From positions 62,001 through 126,000 of the forward strand of contig CAZRMV010000010.1 of assembly GCA_964601275.1 (NCBI GenBank): a stretch of DNA of 64,000 bases, written 5' to 3'. Below are positions 8,827 to 16,747 of the stretch, piece after piece. The DNA is from JAOZPE01 sp964601275 (GTDB lineage: Bacteria; Krumholzibacteriota; Krumholzibacteriia; JAJRXK01). The notes beneath the pieces were generated by a model. It was not told the origin of the DNA, ran no database searches, and was given only the letters and a program-made list of their open reading frames with translations. The position numbers and the translations under genes were made by a program. Each line of letters opens with the position of its first letter. Position 1 is the first letter of the stretch.

Positions 8827-9930
8827 TCAGAAGGCGTAGCGGAGGTCGTGGGTGCGGTTGTGGGGGATCTCGCGGGTGAAGACCCGCCGGTGGTAGTAGA
8901 GCTTCCAGCGCTCGGGCAGGCGGATCCGGGTGGGGAAGAGTCTCTTGTGGAGGATCCGGGAGAGGGGGAGGCGCTCCTGGCAGATGCCCTTGAGCATGGC
9001 GGCGGTGACCCCGGGTTTCTTCTCGCGTCTCCATTTCATGTAGTTGCGCCAGACCAGCAGGATGGAGAGGCGTTCGGCGCTGCCCTGTCGTCGTTTGCTG
9101 AAGGCGATGGTCTCGCGTTTGTGGTTGGCCTGGCTGTGGCGGATGAGCAGGTCGAGCTCGTTGACCACGAAGAGGGGATTCTGGGGATTGCGGGGTCTTC
9201 TGGAGTGGGTGACCTCGTGGCGGACGGGACAGGGGACGGTCCGCAGGGCCGCGGGGTAGCTGCGGTGCTCGTCGCTGCGGACGAGGGCCCGGGAAGCCTT
9301 CTGGAGGCAGACCCGCAGGAGCTCTCCCATGTCCTTGCGGATGGCCTGGGGATCGGGCCGTCCCACCTTCTCCTCGATCTGCTTCCGCCGCTTCTTCTGG
9401 TAGGAGGTCATCCTTCCCTTGCGCCGCAGCTCGCTGTCGGTGTGGTAGAGCCAGAAGCCGGTCTCCGCCTCGACCGCCAGGTGGTGGTGGATGGGGTGGT
9501 ACTGGCTGTATTCGAAGCTCTCGAAGCCGTCGACGACGAGGGGTCCTTCGGGGGGCCTGCCCTTCCACCGATCCAGATGGAAGAGCATGCAGTGGCGCCC
9601 CAGGCGGGCGATGAGGCGGTGGACCGTCTCGGGACTGCAGCCGAGATCCCGGGCGATCTGGCGGGCGCACATGCAGCCGACCAGGCGCATGAAGACCTCC
9701 GGCAACCGTTCGGGGCACTTCAACCAGTAGTCCACCCGGAAGGTCTGGGAGGAAAAGGTGCGTCCGCAGGTGAGACACTCGTACCGCTGGATGGGACACC
9801 GGACACCTCGGCGGCGGTAGAAGCCCCGCTTGCGCCAGCGCCAGGAATCCTCGAACTGCTTGTGGTATCGACACTTCGGGTTGGGACAATGGGGAGGCGA
9901 CCAACCACCGTGGCCTGCCCTGCTCTCCAT
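8827..9930 (-). CDS. IS1-like transposase
   Basis: 367 residues. The N-terminal zinc ribbon has two pairs of cysteines ('CPNPKC' and 'CLTCGRTFS') separated by a basic stretch. A helix-turn-helix follows ('ARQIARDLGCSPETVHRL', about 90-110). The catalytic region has acidic residues in 'LVVDGFESF' and 'LVRSDEHRSY'. A C-terminal part 'HKRETIAFSKRRQGSAERL' recalls the R-K-T/S-FSKS motif of IS1-type DDE transposases. All parts are present and uninterrupted, so the protein may be active. Family assignment (IS1 rather than IS1595 or ISL3) rests on motif resemblance only. Confidence 0.82.
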   Translation of the reverse strand: MESRAGHGGWSPPHCPNPKCRYHKQFEDSWRWRKRGFYRRRGVRCPIQRYECLTCGRTFSSQTFRVDYWLKCPERLPEVFMRLVGCMCARQIARDLGCSPETVHRLIARLGRHCMLFHLDRWKGRPPEGPLVVDGFESFEYSQYHPIHHHLAVEAETGFWLYHTDSELRRKGRMTSYQKKRRKQIEEKVGRPDPQAIRKDMGELLRVCLQKASRALVRSDEHRSYPAALRTVPCPVRHEVTHSRRPRNPQNPLFVVNELDLLIRHSQANHKRETIAFSKRRQGSAERLSILLVWRNYMKWRREKKPGVTAAMLKGICQERLPLSRILHKRLFPTRIRLPERWKLYYHRRVFTREIPHNRTHDLRYAF

Positions 9931-9956
9931 GACCCCAGCTCAACGCACTTCCCGTG

Positions 9957-9982
9957 CCATGCACATTCTTCGAGGCACAACC
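9957..9982 (-). repeat. right terminal inverted repeat of the IS element
   Basis: 26 bp, perfectly complementary to 8615-8640. The transposase start codon lies 26 bp inside it. Confidence 0.9.
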
Positions 9983-10079
9983 TTTCAGTTCCGCCTTCCT
10001 GGGCCAGGGGCTACATTCGGCGGGCGTGCCGCAGGGTTGCGCCCCTCAATCTTCGACCGACAGAACAGGAGCGATTGCG

Positions 10080-11993
10080 ATGACAATGTCCACCCGCCTT
10101 CGGGCGATCCTGGGTCTCTTCGTGTTTGTGGTCCTTCTCGTCTCCGCCGGGCAGACGCTGGCGATTCCCGACACCGACCAACGGGAGAAGATTCCCGAAC
10201 AGTACAAGTGGAACGTGAAGGACATCTACCCCGACTTCGACGCCTGGCAGAAGGACTACGATCATCTCGATTCCATGATCGATGAAATCGCCACCATGAA
10301 GGGAACGCTTGCGCAGGGAGCCGATCGCCTGCTCAAGGCCTACAAGATGCGGGATGACCTGGGACAGGTGGCCTACAAGGTGTACTCCTACGTGAGCCTC
10401 CAACACGATCAGGATCTTCGCGACACCGAGATCGATGCCCGTCGGCAGAAAGTGCAGGCGCTGTTCGCCAAGTTGAGCCAGGCGACCTCGTGGTTCGAGC
10501 CCGAGGTGTTGGCCATTCCCTTGGAAACCGTTCGGCAGTGGATGGATGCCAACGAGGATCTCGCGCTCTATCGATTCGCAATCGAAGATCTCTACCGCCA
10601 GCAGGAGCATGTGCTCGATGAAGCCGGCGAAGCCCTCCTGGCCAGGTTCAGCCGATTTGAGAGCAGCCCGCAGGACATCTACGCCATGCTCACCACCGCG
10701 GACATCCAGTGGCCCACCGTGACACTCAGCAACGGAGAGGAACTGGAAGTGACCGCGGGCCAGTACTACGCCCGGATGGAGAGCGAGCGGAACCGGGCGG
10801 ACCGTGAGTTGATCTGGCGGGCGTTCCTGGAGACCTTCAACCAGAACATCAACACCTACGCTGCCATCTACAACGCCATCTGCCAGCGAGACTGGGCAGA
10901 AGCGCAAGCCCGGGGCTACGACAGCACCCTGGAGGCGGCGCTGGACGGCAACAACATCCCCACCTCGGTGGTGGAGAATCTGATCGAGGTGGCCAAGGAG
11001 GGGGCGGGTCCCCTGCAGCGCTACTACGACCTGCGCGCCAGGGTCCTGGGCGAGAAGCAGGTGGCGATCTACGACGGCTACGTCTCGCTGGTGCCCAACG
11101 AGAAGAAGTATCCCTACGACGAAGCCAAGAAGATGGTGCTGCAGTCGGTGAAGGTCTTCGGCGAGGACTACTACAACACCATGAAGAAGGGCTTCGAGAG
11201 CCGGTGGATCGACGTCTACGAGAACGCGGGCAAGCGCAGCGGCGCGTACAGCTCCGGGGTGTACGGCGTGCATCCCTACATGCTGCTGAACTACACCGAT
11301 GGTCTCAGTGACGTGTTCACCCTGGCCCACGAGTTCGGGCACACCATGCACACCGTGTTGGCCAACGAGCACCAGCCGTTCGTGTACAGCGACTATACCA
11401 TCTTCGTGGCCGAGGTCGCTTCCACCCTGAACGAGGGCCTGTTGCTCGACTACTGGCTGGCCCACACCGACGATCCGAACGAGCGGATCAACCTGCTGCA
11501 GCACGCCATCGACCAGATCGCCCTGACCTTCTATCGGCAGACCTGCTTCGCCGACTGGGAATTGCAGGTCCACCGGATGGCCGAGCGCGGTGAGCCCATC
11601 ACCAGTGAGGCTCTCGACAAACTCTATCTCGATCTCCTGCGGCAGTACTACGGTCCGCACACCGACATTCCCGAGCTCTACGGGGCCACCTGGTCGCGGA
11701 TTCCCCACTTCTTCCGCACCCCATACTACGTCTACCAGTACGCGACCTGCTTCGCGTCGTCGGCGCAGTTGCTCAGGGGAATCCGCAGCAGCGACCCGAA
11801 GGTGCGCGAGGATGCGGTGAAGCGGCATCTGGCGCTTCTCTCCGCGGGCGGCAGCGATTATCCCATGGAAGAGCTGAAGGCGGCGGGGGTGGATCTCTCC
11901 AGGAAGGAGACCTTCCAGGCGGTCATCGACCAGATGGACCGGCTGGTCACCCAGCTCGAGGCGGAGATCGCCAAGCTCGATCTGAAGAAGTAG
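10080..11993 (+). CDS. pepF: oligoendopeptidase F-like M3 metallopeptidase with signal peptide
   Basis: 637 residues from the ATG at 10080, with AGGAG 7 bases before it. Residues 1-29 look like a signal peptide ('ILGLFVFVVLLVSAG'). PepF proper is usually cytosolic, so this copy is probably exported. The rest matches the M3B oligopeptidase family: an N-terminal helical domain, then the zinc motif 'LAHEFGHTMHT' (HExxH at about 417-421) with the downstream Glu of 'FVAEVASTLNEGL' as third ligand. Near the C-terminus 'RIPHFFRTPYYVYQYA' supplies the family's substrate-binding His/Tyr residues. It would cleave medium-length peptides in the periplasm. The native upstream region has been replaced by the IS end 97 bp away, which may affect expression. 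Confidence 0.9.
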   Translation: MTMSTRLRAILGLFVFVVLLVSAGQTLAIPDTDQREKIPEQYKWNVKDIYPDFDAWQKDYDHLDSMIDEIATMKGTLAQGADRLLKAYKMRDDLGQVAYKVYSYVSLQHDQDLRDTEIDARRQKVQALFAKLSQATSWFEPEVLAIPLETVRQWMDANEDLALYRFAIEDLYRQQEHVLDEAGEALLARFSRFESSPQDIYAMLTTADIQWPTVTLSNGEELEVTAGQYYARMESERNRADRELIWRAFLETFNQNINTYAAIYNAICQRDWAEAQARGYDSTLEAALDGNNIPTSVVENLIEVAKEGAGPLQRYYDLRARVLGEKQVAIYDGYVSLVPNEKKYPYDEAKKMVLQSVKVFGEDYYNTMKKGFESRWIDVYENAGKRSGAYSSGVYGVHPYMLLNYTDGLSDVFTLAHEFGHTMHTVLANEHQPFVYSDYTIFVAEVASTLNEGLLLDYWLAHTDDPNERINLLQHAIDQIALTFYRQTCFADWELQVHRMAERGEPITSEALDKLYLDLLRQYYGPHTDIPELYGATWSRIPHFFRTPYYVYQYATCFASSAQLLRGIRSSDPKVREDAVKRHLALLSAGGSDYPMEELKAAGVDLSRKETFQAVIDQMDRLVTQLEAEIAKLDLKK

Positions 11994-12036
11994 GGGTCAG
12001 GCCGGAAAGAGAGCGTGTCCCGGCGTTCGGAACGTC

Positions 12037-12123
12037 TGGTGCCCGGAGGGAGACTCGAACTCCCACGAGGTTTCCCCCACTACGACCTGAACGTAGCGCG
12101 TCTGCCAATTCCGCCATCCGGGC
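12037..12123 (-). tRNA. tRNA-Leu (anticodon CAG)
   Basis: An 87-nt cloverleaf with acceptor stem GCCCGGA/TCCGGGC, an A discriminator and encoded CCA. The anticodon loop TTCAGGT gives CAG, and the long variable arm is typical of leucine tRNAs. The T-loop is TTCGAGT. A strong promoter lies about 45 bp upstream. Confidence 0.96.
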
Positions 12124-12167
12124 ACCGGGAGCGGGAAGGAGCCGAAGGTCCTCCCGGCAGGGGACGG

Positions 12168-12196
12168 AGGATAGTCAGGGCCAAAGCGGGTGTCAA
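12168..12196 (-). promoter_or_regulatory. sigma70-type promoter of tRNA-Leu
   Basis: On the minus strand TTGACA (12196-12191) and TATCCT (12173-12168) are separated by exactly 17 bp, upstream of tRNA-Leu. The perfect -35 box and good -10 box make this one of the two best promoters in the window. Confidence 0.75.
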
Positions 12197-12218
12197 GCGA
12201 CGGCGCGGCAGACCGTCG

Positions 12219-12247
12219 TTGCCGCCGGGCCCGGGGTCTGCTAGCTT
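12219..12247 (+). promoter_or_regulatory. probable promoter of the smpB operon
   Basis: TTGCCG, 17 bp, then TAGCTT, ending 26 bp before the smpB start. It resembles the TTGACA-N17-TAnnnT pattern of the tRNA promoters but is a weaker match. It diverges from the tRNA-Leu promoter. Confidence 0.4.
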
Positions 12248-12273
12248 GGTGGACCGCCACGGGAGAGATCGGC

Positions 12274-12774
12274 ATGGCCGCCAGAAAACGACCCGCCAAG
12301 CCCGAGGGCGATCTCAAGCTCATCGCCCGTAACCGCAAGGCACGCTTCAATTTCGAGCTTCTCGAGCGCTTCGAGGCCGGATTGGTCCTGCTCGGAAGCG
12401 AGGTCAAGAGCCTGCGGGCGGGTCGCTGCAACCTCGGGGACGCCTACGCGGACATCCGGGAAGGGGAGATCTGGCTGCGCAATCTCCACATTTCTCCCTA
12501 TGAACAGGCGGGCCGGATGAACCATGATCCCTTACGGCCCCGCAAGCTCCTGATGCATCGGCGGGAGATCCGCCGGCTGAGCGGGAAGGTGGCGGAGAAG
12601 GGACTCACCCTCATCCCGGTGAGTCTCTACTTCAAGAAGGGCAAGGCGAAGTGCGAGCTGGCGCTGGCCAAGGGGAAGAAGGTGTACGACAAGCGGGCGG
12701 CGGCGGCCGACCAGGACGTCAAGAAGAAGATGCGCAACGCCATGCGAGGCGGCATGCGGCGTCGGGAAGACTAG
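12274..12774 (+). CDS. smpB: SsrA-binding protein
   Basis: 166 residues from the ATG at 12274, preceded by GGGAGAG. SmpB binds tmRNA and delivers it to stalled ribosomes for trans-translation. Family signatures are 'IARNRKARFNFELLE' near the N-terminus, 'GSEVKSLRAG', 'LHISPYEQ' and 'PLRPRKLLMHRREI', followed by 'YFKKGKAKCELALAKGKK'. The basic C-terminal tail ('VKKKMRNAMRGGM') is the part that enters the decoding centre. It is the first gene of a tight run; the amidase start codon lies 8 bases after its stop. No tmRNA gene is visible in the window. Confidence 0.96.
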   Translation: MAARKRPAKPEGDLKLIARNRKARFNFELLERFEAGLVLLGSEVKSLRAGRCNLGDAYADIREGEIWLRNLHISPYEQAGRMNHDPLRPRKLLMHRREIRRLSGKVAEKGLTLIPVSLYFKKGKAKCELALAKGKKVYDKRAAAADQDVKKKMRNAMRGGMRRRED

Positions 12775-12782
12775 GAGAAGGG

Positions 12783-14408
12783 ATGTTCGTGGGCCGACGG
12801 TGGAAGTTCGATCGCCGGGAGGTGGAAGGCGGTTCCGGACGCGGCGGCGTCGGCCGGAGGCGGCGGGCGTCCCGGGGCGTCCGAGCTCTCGCCTGGGCCG
12901 GCGTCCTCGTGGCCCTGACCGCGCTTTCGGCCGGGGCGGCCCCAAAGCGTCCCGACGAGTTCCCCGCCCGTTCGGCCAGCATCCGTCCCGGCGATGGCCG
13001 CCCCCCCATGACTGCCACTCTCAAGCAGCTCTCGCCGCCCAACCAGGAGTGGTACATCGCGGGCAGCGACCTGGCCGACGCCCTCCAGGTGGGCCGGTTC
13101 TGGCGGAGCGATGTGCGCAAGCTCGTGCTGCGGGTGGGCCAGAAGCGGATCACCTTCACCGCGGGCGCCCGCTCGGTGGTCATCGGCGAAAAGGCCATCC
13201 TCCTGCATCTTCCGGTGGTCTTCCACCAGGGAGAGCCGTGGATCCCCCTGGAATTCCTGACCTCGATCCTGCCCCAGCTCACCGAGAAGGAGGTGCGGTG
13301 GGATCCACGGGATTTCGTCCTGCGACTGGGGACGCGACAGACCAATGTCGAAAGACTCGAGTTCCAGCAGGAAGAACTCTCGACCGAACTGCGGGTGCGG
13401 CTGGCTACGCCGCTCGCCTTCCGCGTGGACGACAGTCAGCCCCGTCAACTCGTCTTGAAACTGTACGGCGCCAGGCTCGATCCCGGCGCCCTGACCGTGC
13501 GCGAGCCGCGCGGTTTGATCGAGAGCGTCGAGGCCATCCAGCGCGGAGACCACGCCCTGCTCGTGGTCCACTTGAGCGAACTGGTGAGCCGCTACCAGTC
13601 GCTGAGCCGCGACGACGGCAGGACCATCGTCCTGAAGGTCTTCCAGGAGCCCATCACCACCATTCCCGAGCCGGTGCCCAAGGGGCCCAAGATCGTCCAG
13701 ACCCTACCTTCGACCGAGGTGGGCCGGAAGGTGCGGGTGCGCCGGGTCATCATCGATCCCGGTCATGGCGGTGCCGACGACGGCAAGAAGGGCTTGAACG
13801 GGCTCCTGGAGAAGGACGTCACCCTGGCCATCGCCCGCGAGCTGCGGCGCATCCTCGACGGTCACGACGGGATCGAGGTGCTCCTGACCCGCGACGATGA
13901 CGTGACCATGGGACTGATCGAGCGCACCGAATTCGCGAACCAGCAGCGGGGGGATCTGTTCATCTCCATCCATTGCAACGGCTGGTACGCGCCGGACGCG
14001 CACGGGGTGGAAACCTATTTCCTCTCCCCGGCCAAGAGCGAATGGGACGCCGACGTGGCCAAGGCGGAGAATCTCACCACCGGGGTGGCCGAGGACGTGG
14101 ACTTCATCGTCTGGGACCTGGTGCAGAATCTCTACATCCAGGAGAGCGCGACCTTGGCCGAGGCGGTGCAGGAGCGGCTTTCCGGCGACCTGGACCTGGC
14201 CAACCGCGGGGTGAAGCAGGCGGGCTTCAGGGTGCTGGTCGGCGCCTACATGCCCGCCATCCTGGTGGAGACGGCCTTCCTGTCCAATCCGCAGGAATCC
14301 CGGCTCTTGGCCAGCGGTGATTTCCATCGCCGGGTGGCGCAGGCTTTGGCCTCGGCCATTCTCGACTTCCGCCAGCGGATGGAAGCGGTCCGGGAGGAGA
14401 CGCCGTGA
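12783..14408 (+). CDS. N-acetylmuramoyl-L-alanine amidase (Amidase_3) with copper-amine-oxidase-N-like domain
   Basis: 541 residues from the ATG at 12783, which has AGGAG directly upstream inside the smpB stop region. An Arg-rich N-terminus precedes a signal sequence (about 34-53). Residues about 75-165 resemble the copper amine oxidase N-terminal/stalk fold ('SDLADALQVGRFWR...GARSVVI'); a beta-rich AMIN-like region follows. Amidase_3 starts at about 322. It has 'IDPGHGGADDG', a zinc-binding Glu in 'LLEKDVTL', 'SIHCNGW' and the C-terminal catalytic Glu in 'ILVETAFLSN'. It cleaves the amide between MurNAc and the stem peptide during cell separation or wall turnover. It overlaps the next gene by 4 bases. 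Confidence 0.92.
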   Translation: MFVGRRWKFDRREVEGGSGRGGVGRRRRASRGVRALAWAGVLVALTALSAGAAPKRPDEFPARSASIRPGDGRPPMTATLKQLSPPNQEWYIAGSDLADALQVGRFWRSDVRKLVLRVGQKRITFTAGARSVVIGEKAILLHLPVVFHQGEPWIPLEFLTSILPQLTEKEVRWDPRDFVLRLGTRQTNVERLEFQQEELSTELRVRLATPLAFRVDDSQPRQLVLKLYGARLDPGALTVREPRGLIESVEAIQRGDHALLVVHLSELVSRYQSLSRDDGRTIVLKVFQEPITTIPEPVPKGPKIVQTLPSTEVGRKVRVRRVIIDPGHGGADDGKKGLNGLLEKDVTLAIARELRRILDGHDGIEVLLTRDDDVTMGLIERTEFANQQRGDLFISIHCNGWYAPDAHGVETYFLSPAKSEWDADVAKAENLTTGVAEDVDFIVWDLVQNLYIQESATLAEAVQERLSGDLDLANRGVKQAGFRVLVGAYMPAILVETAFLSNPQESRLLASGDFHRRVAQALASAILDFRQRMEAVREETP

Positions 14409-14959
14409 AGGTGCCCCGTCGGCTCGTACTCGCTGTGGTGATCATCATCGTGATCGGCGGCGCTTTCGTGGCCCGGAGGATTCTCCACCAGGCTCCCCCG
14501 GAGGAGAATGCCGCGGTGGAGGAGCTGCCCGAGCAGGGAACGCGCAGCGTGACCTTGTTCTTCGGCGATCGAAATGCCGAGGGCTTCGTGGCCGAACGGC
14601 GGACCATCCCCGCCTCGTTGCATCGCGACGACGAAGTGCAGGCGGTGGTCGAAGAGTTGTTGCGCGGTCCCAACAGCCGGCGTGCGGTACGCACCTGGCC
14701 CAAGGGCACCCGGCTGCGCGGGGCGTTCTACGACGAAGACCTCCACCTGATCTATCTCGATTTCAACAGCGCGTTGGTCTCGGGCGACACCGGGGGCAGC
14801 GCGATGGAGACGATGACCCTCGGCGCCTTGCTGCGCACCATCGCGGTCGATTTCCCGGAGGTCATGGCGGTGCAGATCCTCGTCGACGGCCTGGAGGTGG
14901 AGACCCTCCAGGGGCACATCGACTGCACCAAGCCCTTCCGGCCCCGCGACTGGCTATGA
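14405..14959 (+). CDS. GerMN-domain membrane-anchored protein
   Basis: 184 residues. The start overlaps the amidase stop, giving translational coupling. An N-terminal transmembrane or signal-anchor segment (about 7-27, 'LVLAVVIIIVIGGAFVA') is followed by a GerMN domain (about 50-180). Its typical features are 'RSVTLFFGDRNAEGF', 'AVVEELLRGPN' and 'LIYLDFNSALV'. GerMN proteins were named from a Bacillus germination lipoprotein, but in non-sporeformers they recur beside murI, amidases and rph. A cell-wall role is likely but undefined. No spore genes are seen in this window. Confidence 0.88.
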   Translation: MKVPRRLVLAVVIIIVIGGAFVARRILHQAPPEENAAVEELPEQGTRSVTLFFGDRNAEGFVAERRTIPASLHRDDEVQAVVEELLRGPNSRRAVRTWPKGTRLRGAFYDEDLHLIYLDFNSALVSGDTGGSAMETMTLGALLRTIAVDFPEVMAVQILVDGLEVETLQGHIDCTKPFRPRDWL

Positions 14960-15801
14960 CCTCCAACCCGGCGCGGCCCGAAGCGGCGCCTTCTTCATCC
15001 ATGGATTCTCGACCCATCGGCGTCTTCGACAGCGGCATCGGCGGACTGACCGTCCTGCACGCTCTTCGCGAGCGTCTGCCCGACGAGAGTTTTCTCTACC
15101 TGGGCGATACCGCGCGGGTGCCCTACGGCACCAAGGGCGTGGCCACCATCCGCCGTTTCGCCCTGCAGGCGGCACGGTACCTGGAATCGCGCGGGGTGAA
15201 GCGCCTGGTGATCGCTTGCAACACCGCCAGCTCGCATGCCCTCGACCTGCTCCGGAAGGAGTGCTCGGTGCCGGTGGAGGGGGTGGTCGAGCCGGGCGTC
15301 GAGGCGGCCCTTGCGGTCACCCGCGGTCATGTGGGGGTCATCGGAACCCCGGCCACCATCGCCAGCGACCGCTACGGCGAACTGTTGCGCAAGGCCCGCG
15401 GCGACCTGCGGGTGGACAGCCGCCACTGTCCCCTGTTCGTCCCCCTGGCCGAGGAGGGGTGGACCGACGACGCCATCGCCCTCGGCGTGGCCGAGCGTTA
15501 CCTGGCCGGCCTGCGGCGCCAGGGAGTCGATACACTGATCCTGGGTTGCACCCACTATCCGCTGCTCAAGGGGGTCATCTCCCAGGTGATGGGCGAGGGG
15601 GTCACCCTCGTCGACTCGGCCCTGGTGCTGGCCGAGGCGGTGGCCGAAGACCTGGAGAAGAACGACGCCCGCGCCGAAGGCCCAGGAAAGGTCGAGCTGG
15701 TGGTCAGCGATCTGCCCCAGCGTTTCCAGGAGATCAGCCGCCGTTTTCTGAGAATGGAGGTGGGCGAGGTCGAGGTGGTCGATCTCGACCTTCCGTCCTA
15801 G
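14956..15801 (+). CDS. murI: glutamate racemase
   Basis: 281 residues from the ATG at 14956, which overlaps the GerMN stop as ATGA; an internal ATG at 15001 is an alternative that matches the usual length better. MurI interconverts L- and D-glutamate for peptidoglycan. The two catalytic cysteines are in 'VIACNTASSHA' and 'LILGCTHYPLL'. The substrate loop 'GVFDSGIGGLTVL' and 'YLGDTARVPYGTK' are intact. It sits in a four-gene chain with the amidase and GerMN proteins, all serving the cell wall. Confidence 0.96.
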   Translation: MTSNPARPEAAPSSSMDSRPIGVFDSGIGGLTVLHALRERLPDESFLYLGDTARVPYGTKGVATIRRFALQAARYLESRGVKRLVIACNTASSHALDLLRKECSVPVEGVVEPGVEAALAVTRGHVGVIGTPATIASDRYGELLRKARGDLRVDSRHCPLFVPLAEEGWTDDAIALGVAERYLAGLRRQGVDTLILGCTHYPLLKGVISQVMGEGVTLVDSALVLAEAVAEDLEKNDARAEGPGKVELVVSDLPQRFQEISRRFLRMEVGEVEVVDLDLPS

Positions 15802-15947
15802 TTTCTCTTGTCTTGATGGAGGCGGAATCTCCGCGATTGGCGGCCGCGCCCGATTCGACCGATCCGGAAAGGTTGCGCAAGCGCCCGTGCCGGAGCTGAT
15901 ACGACCGGAGACTGTGCGGGCTTTGCCCGCGTGAAAGGTGGAACCTC

Positions 15948-16694
15948 ATGAGCCGACCCAAGGACCGCAAGACGCACGCATTGCGTCCGGTCAGGATCAC
16001 CCCGAACTACCAGCGTCACGCCGAGGGTTCGGCACTGGTGGAGATGGGGGAGACCAAGGTGCTGTGCGCGGCCTCGATCGCGGCGGGGATTCCCCGCTGG
16101 CGGAGGGAAAGCAGTCTGGGTTGGGTGACCGCGGAGTACGGAATGTTGCCCCGGGCCACCAACGAGCGGACCGACCGCGAGCGGGGAAGGGTGAGCGGGC
16201 GCACCAGCGAGATCCAGCGGCTCATCGGGCGCAGCCTGCGCTCGGTGACCGATCTGAACGTGCTGGGGGAGTTCACCATCACCGTCGACTGCGATGTCAT
16301 CGAGGCCGACGGGGGAACCCGGACCGCCAGCATCACCGGGGGAAGCGTGGCCCTGTGGATCGCCCTGGAGAAGATGCGGCGCAAGCTGCGGTTGAGCCAG
16401 CACCCGATGTTCGATCACGTGGGAGCGGTCAGCGTGGGCATCGTGGGCGGAGAGATCCTGCTCGACCTGGAATACGAGGAGGATTCCATCGCCGAGGTCG
16501 ACATGAACGTGGTGATGACCGGCAAGGGGAAGTTCGTGGAGATCCAGGGGACCGCCGAGGGAGAAGGCTCGGCCTTCGACGACGCGCAGCTTCAGGCCAT
16601 GCTGAACCTGGCACGCGGCGGCATCCAGCTTCTGCACGGCCTGCAGGTGCAGGCGTGCGAGATCGCGGCGAAGAGTCTGGATGAAAAGCGGTGA
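15948..16694 (+). CDS. rph: ribonuclease PH
   Basis: 248 residues with an AGGTGG ribosome-binding site. RNase PH is a phosphorolytic exoribonuclease that trims tRNA 3' ends. Characteristic segments are 'LRPVRITPNYQRHAEGSA', 'GWVTAEYGMLPRAT' (phosphate and RNA binding), 'RTSEIQRLIGRSLRS', 'TITVDCDVIEADGGTRTA' and 'IQGTAEGEGSAFDD'. Length and all blocks are normal. It lies 146 bp after murI and 49 bp before rdgB, the usual murI-rph-rdgB order. Confidence 0.97.
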   Translation: MSRPKDRKTHALRPVRITPNYQRHAEGSALVEMGETKVLCAASIAAGIPRWRRESSLGWVTAEYGMLPRATNERTDRERGRVSGRTSEIQRLIGRSLRSVTDLNVLGEFTITVDCDVIEADGGTRTASITGGSVALWIALEKMRRKLRLSQHPMFDHVGAVSVGIVGGEILLDLEYEEDSIAEVDMNVVMTGKGKFVEIQGTAEGEGSAFDDAQLQAMLNLARGGIQLLHGLQVQACEIAAKSLDEKR

Positions 16695-16717
16695 GGCCGG
16701 CAGACGGAGGTAAATCG

Positions 16718-16747
16718 ATGTACCGTGGAGCGGAAACGTGCCGATGA
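16718..16747 (+). CDS. 9-codon leader ORF translationally coupled to rdgB
   Basis: ATG at 16718, with GGAGG exactly 7 bases upstream (16706-16710), opens a 9-codon frame (MYRGAETCR) that ends in TGA at 16745-16747. The stop overlaps the rdgB ATG (16744) as ATGA. rdgB itself lacks a well-placed SD at that ATG. The arrangement suggests a leader peptide that loads ribosomes for rdgB by re-initiation. The peptide is too short to have a recognisable family. Confidence 0.5.
   Translation: MYRGAETCR

Larger units (their letters stand above)
8615..9982 (-). mobile_element. complete IS1-like insertion sequence, 1368 bp
   Basis: A transposase gene on the minus strand is enclosed by perfect 26-bp terminal inverted repeats at 8615-8640 and 9957-9982. 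The nine bases flanking each end (TACAAATAG on the left, TTTCAGTTC on the right) do not match, so no target-site duplication is visible. This suggests an old insertion, a deletion or recombination at one side. About 185 bp between the left repeat and the transposase stop is non-coding. A solo, diverged copy of one end lies at 50869-50912. Confidence 0.85.

Noticed and set aside
7652..9964. Long minus-strand extension that would fuse the zinc-ribbon protein to sequence across the IS
   Set aside because: It runs antisense to the methyltransferase and out of frame through the transposase; the GTG at 7651 with GGGAG is a better start.
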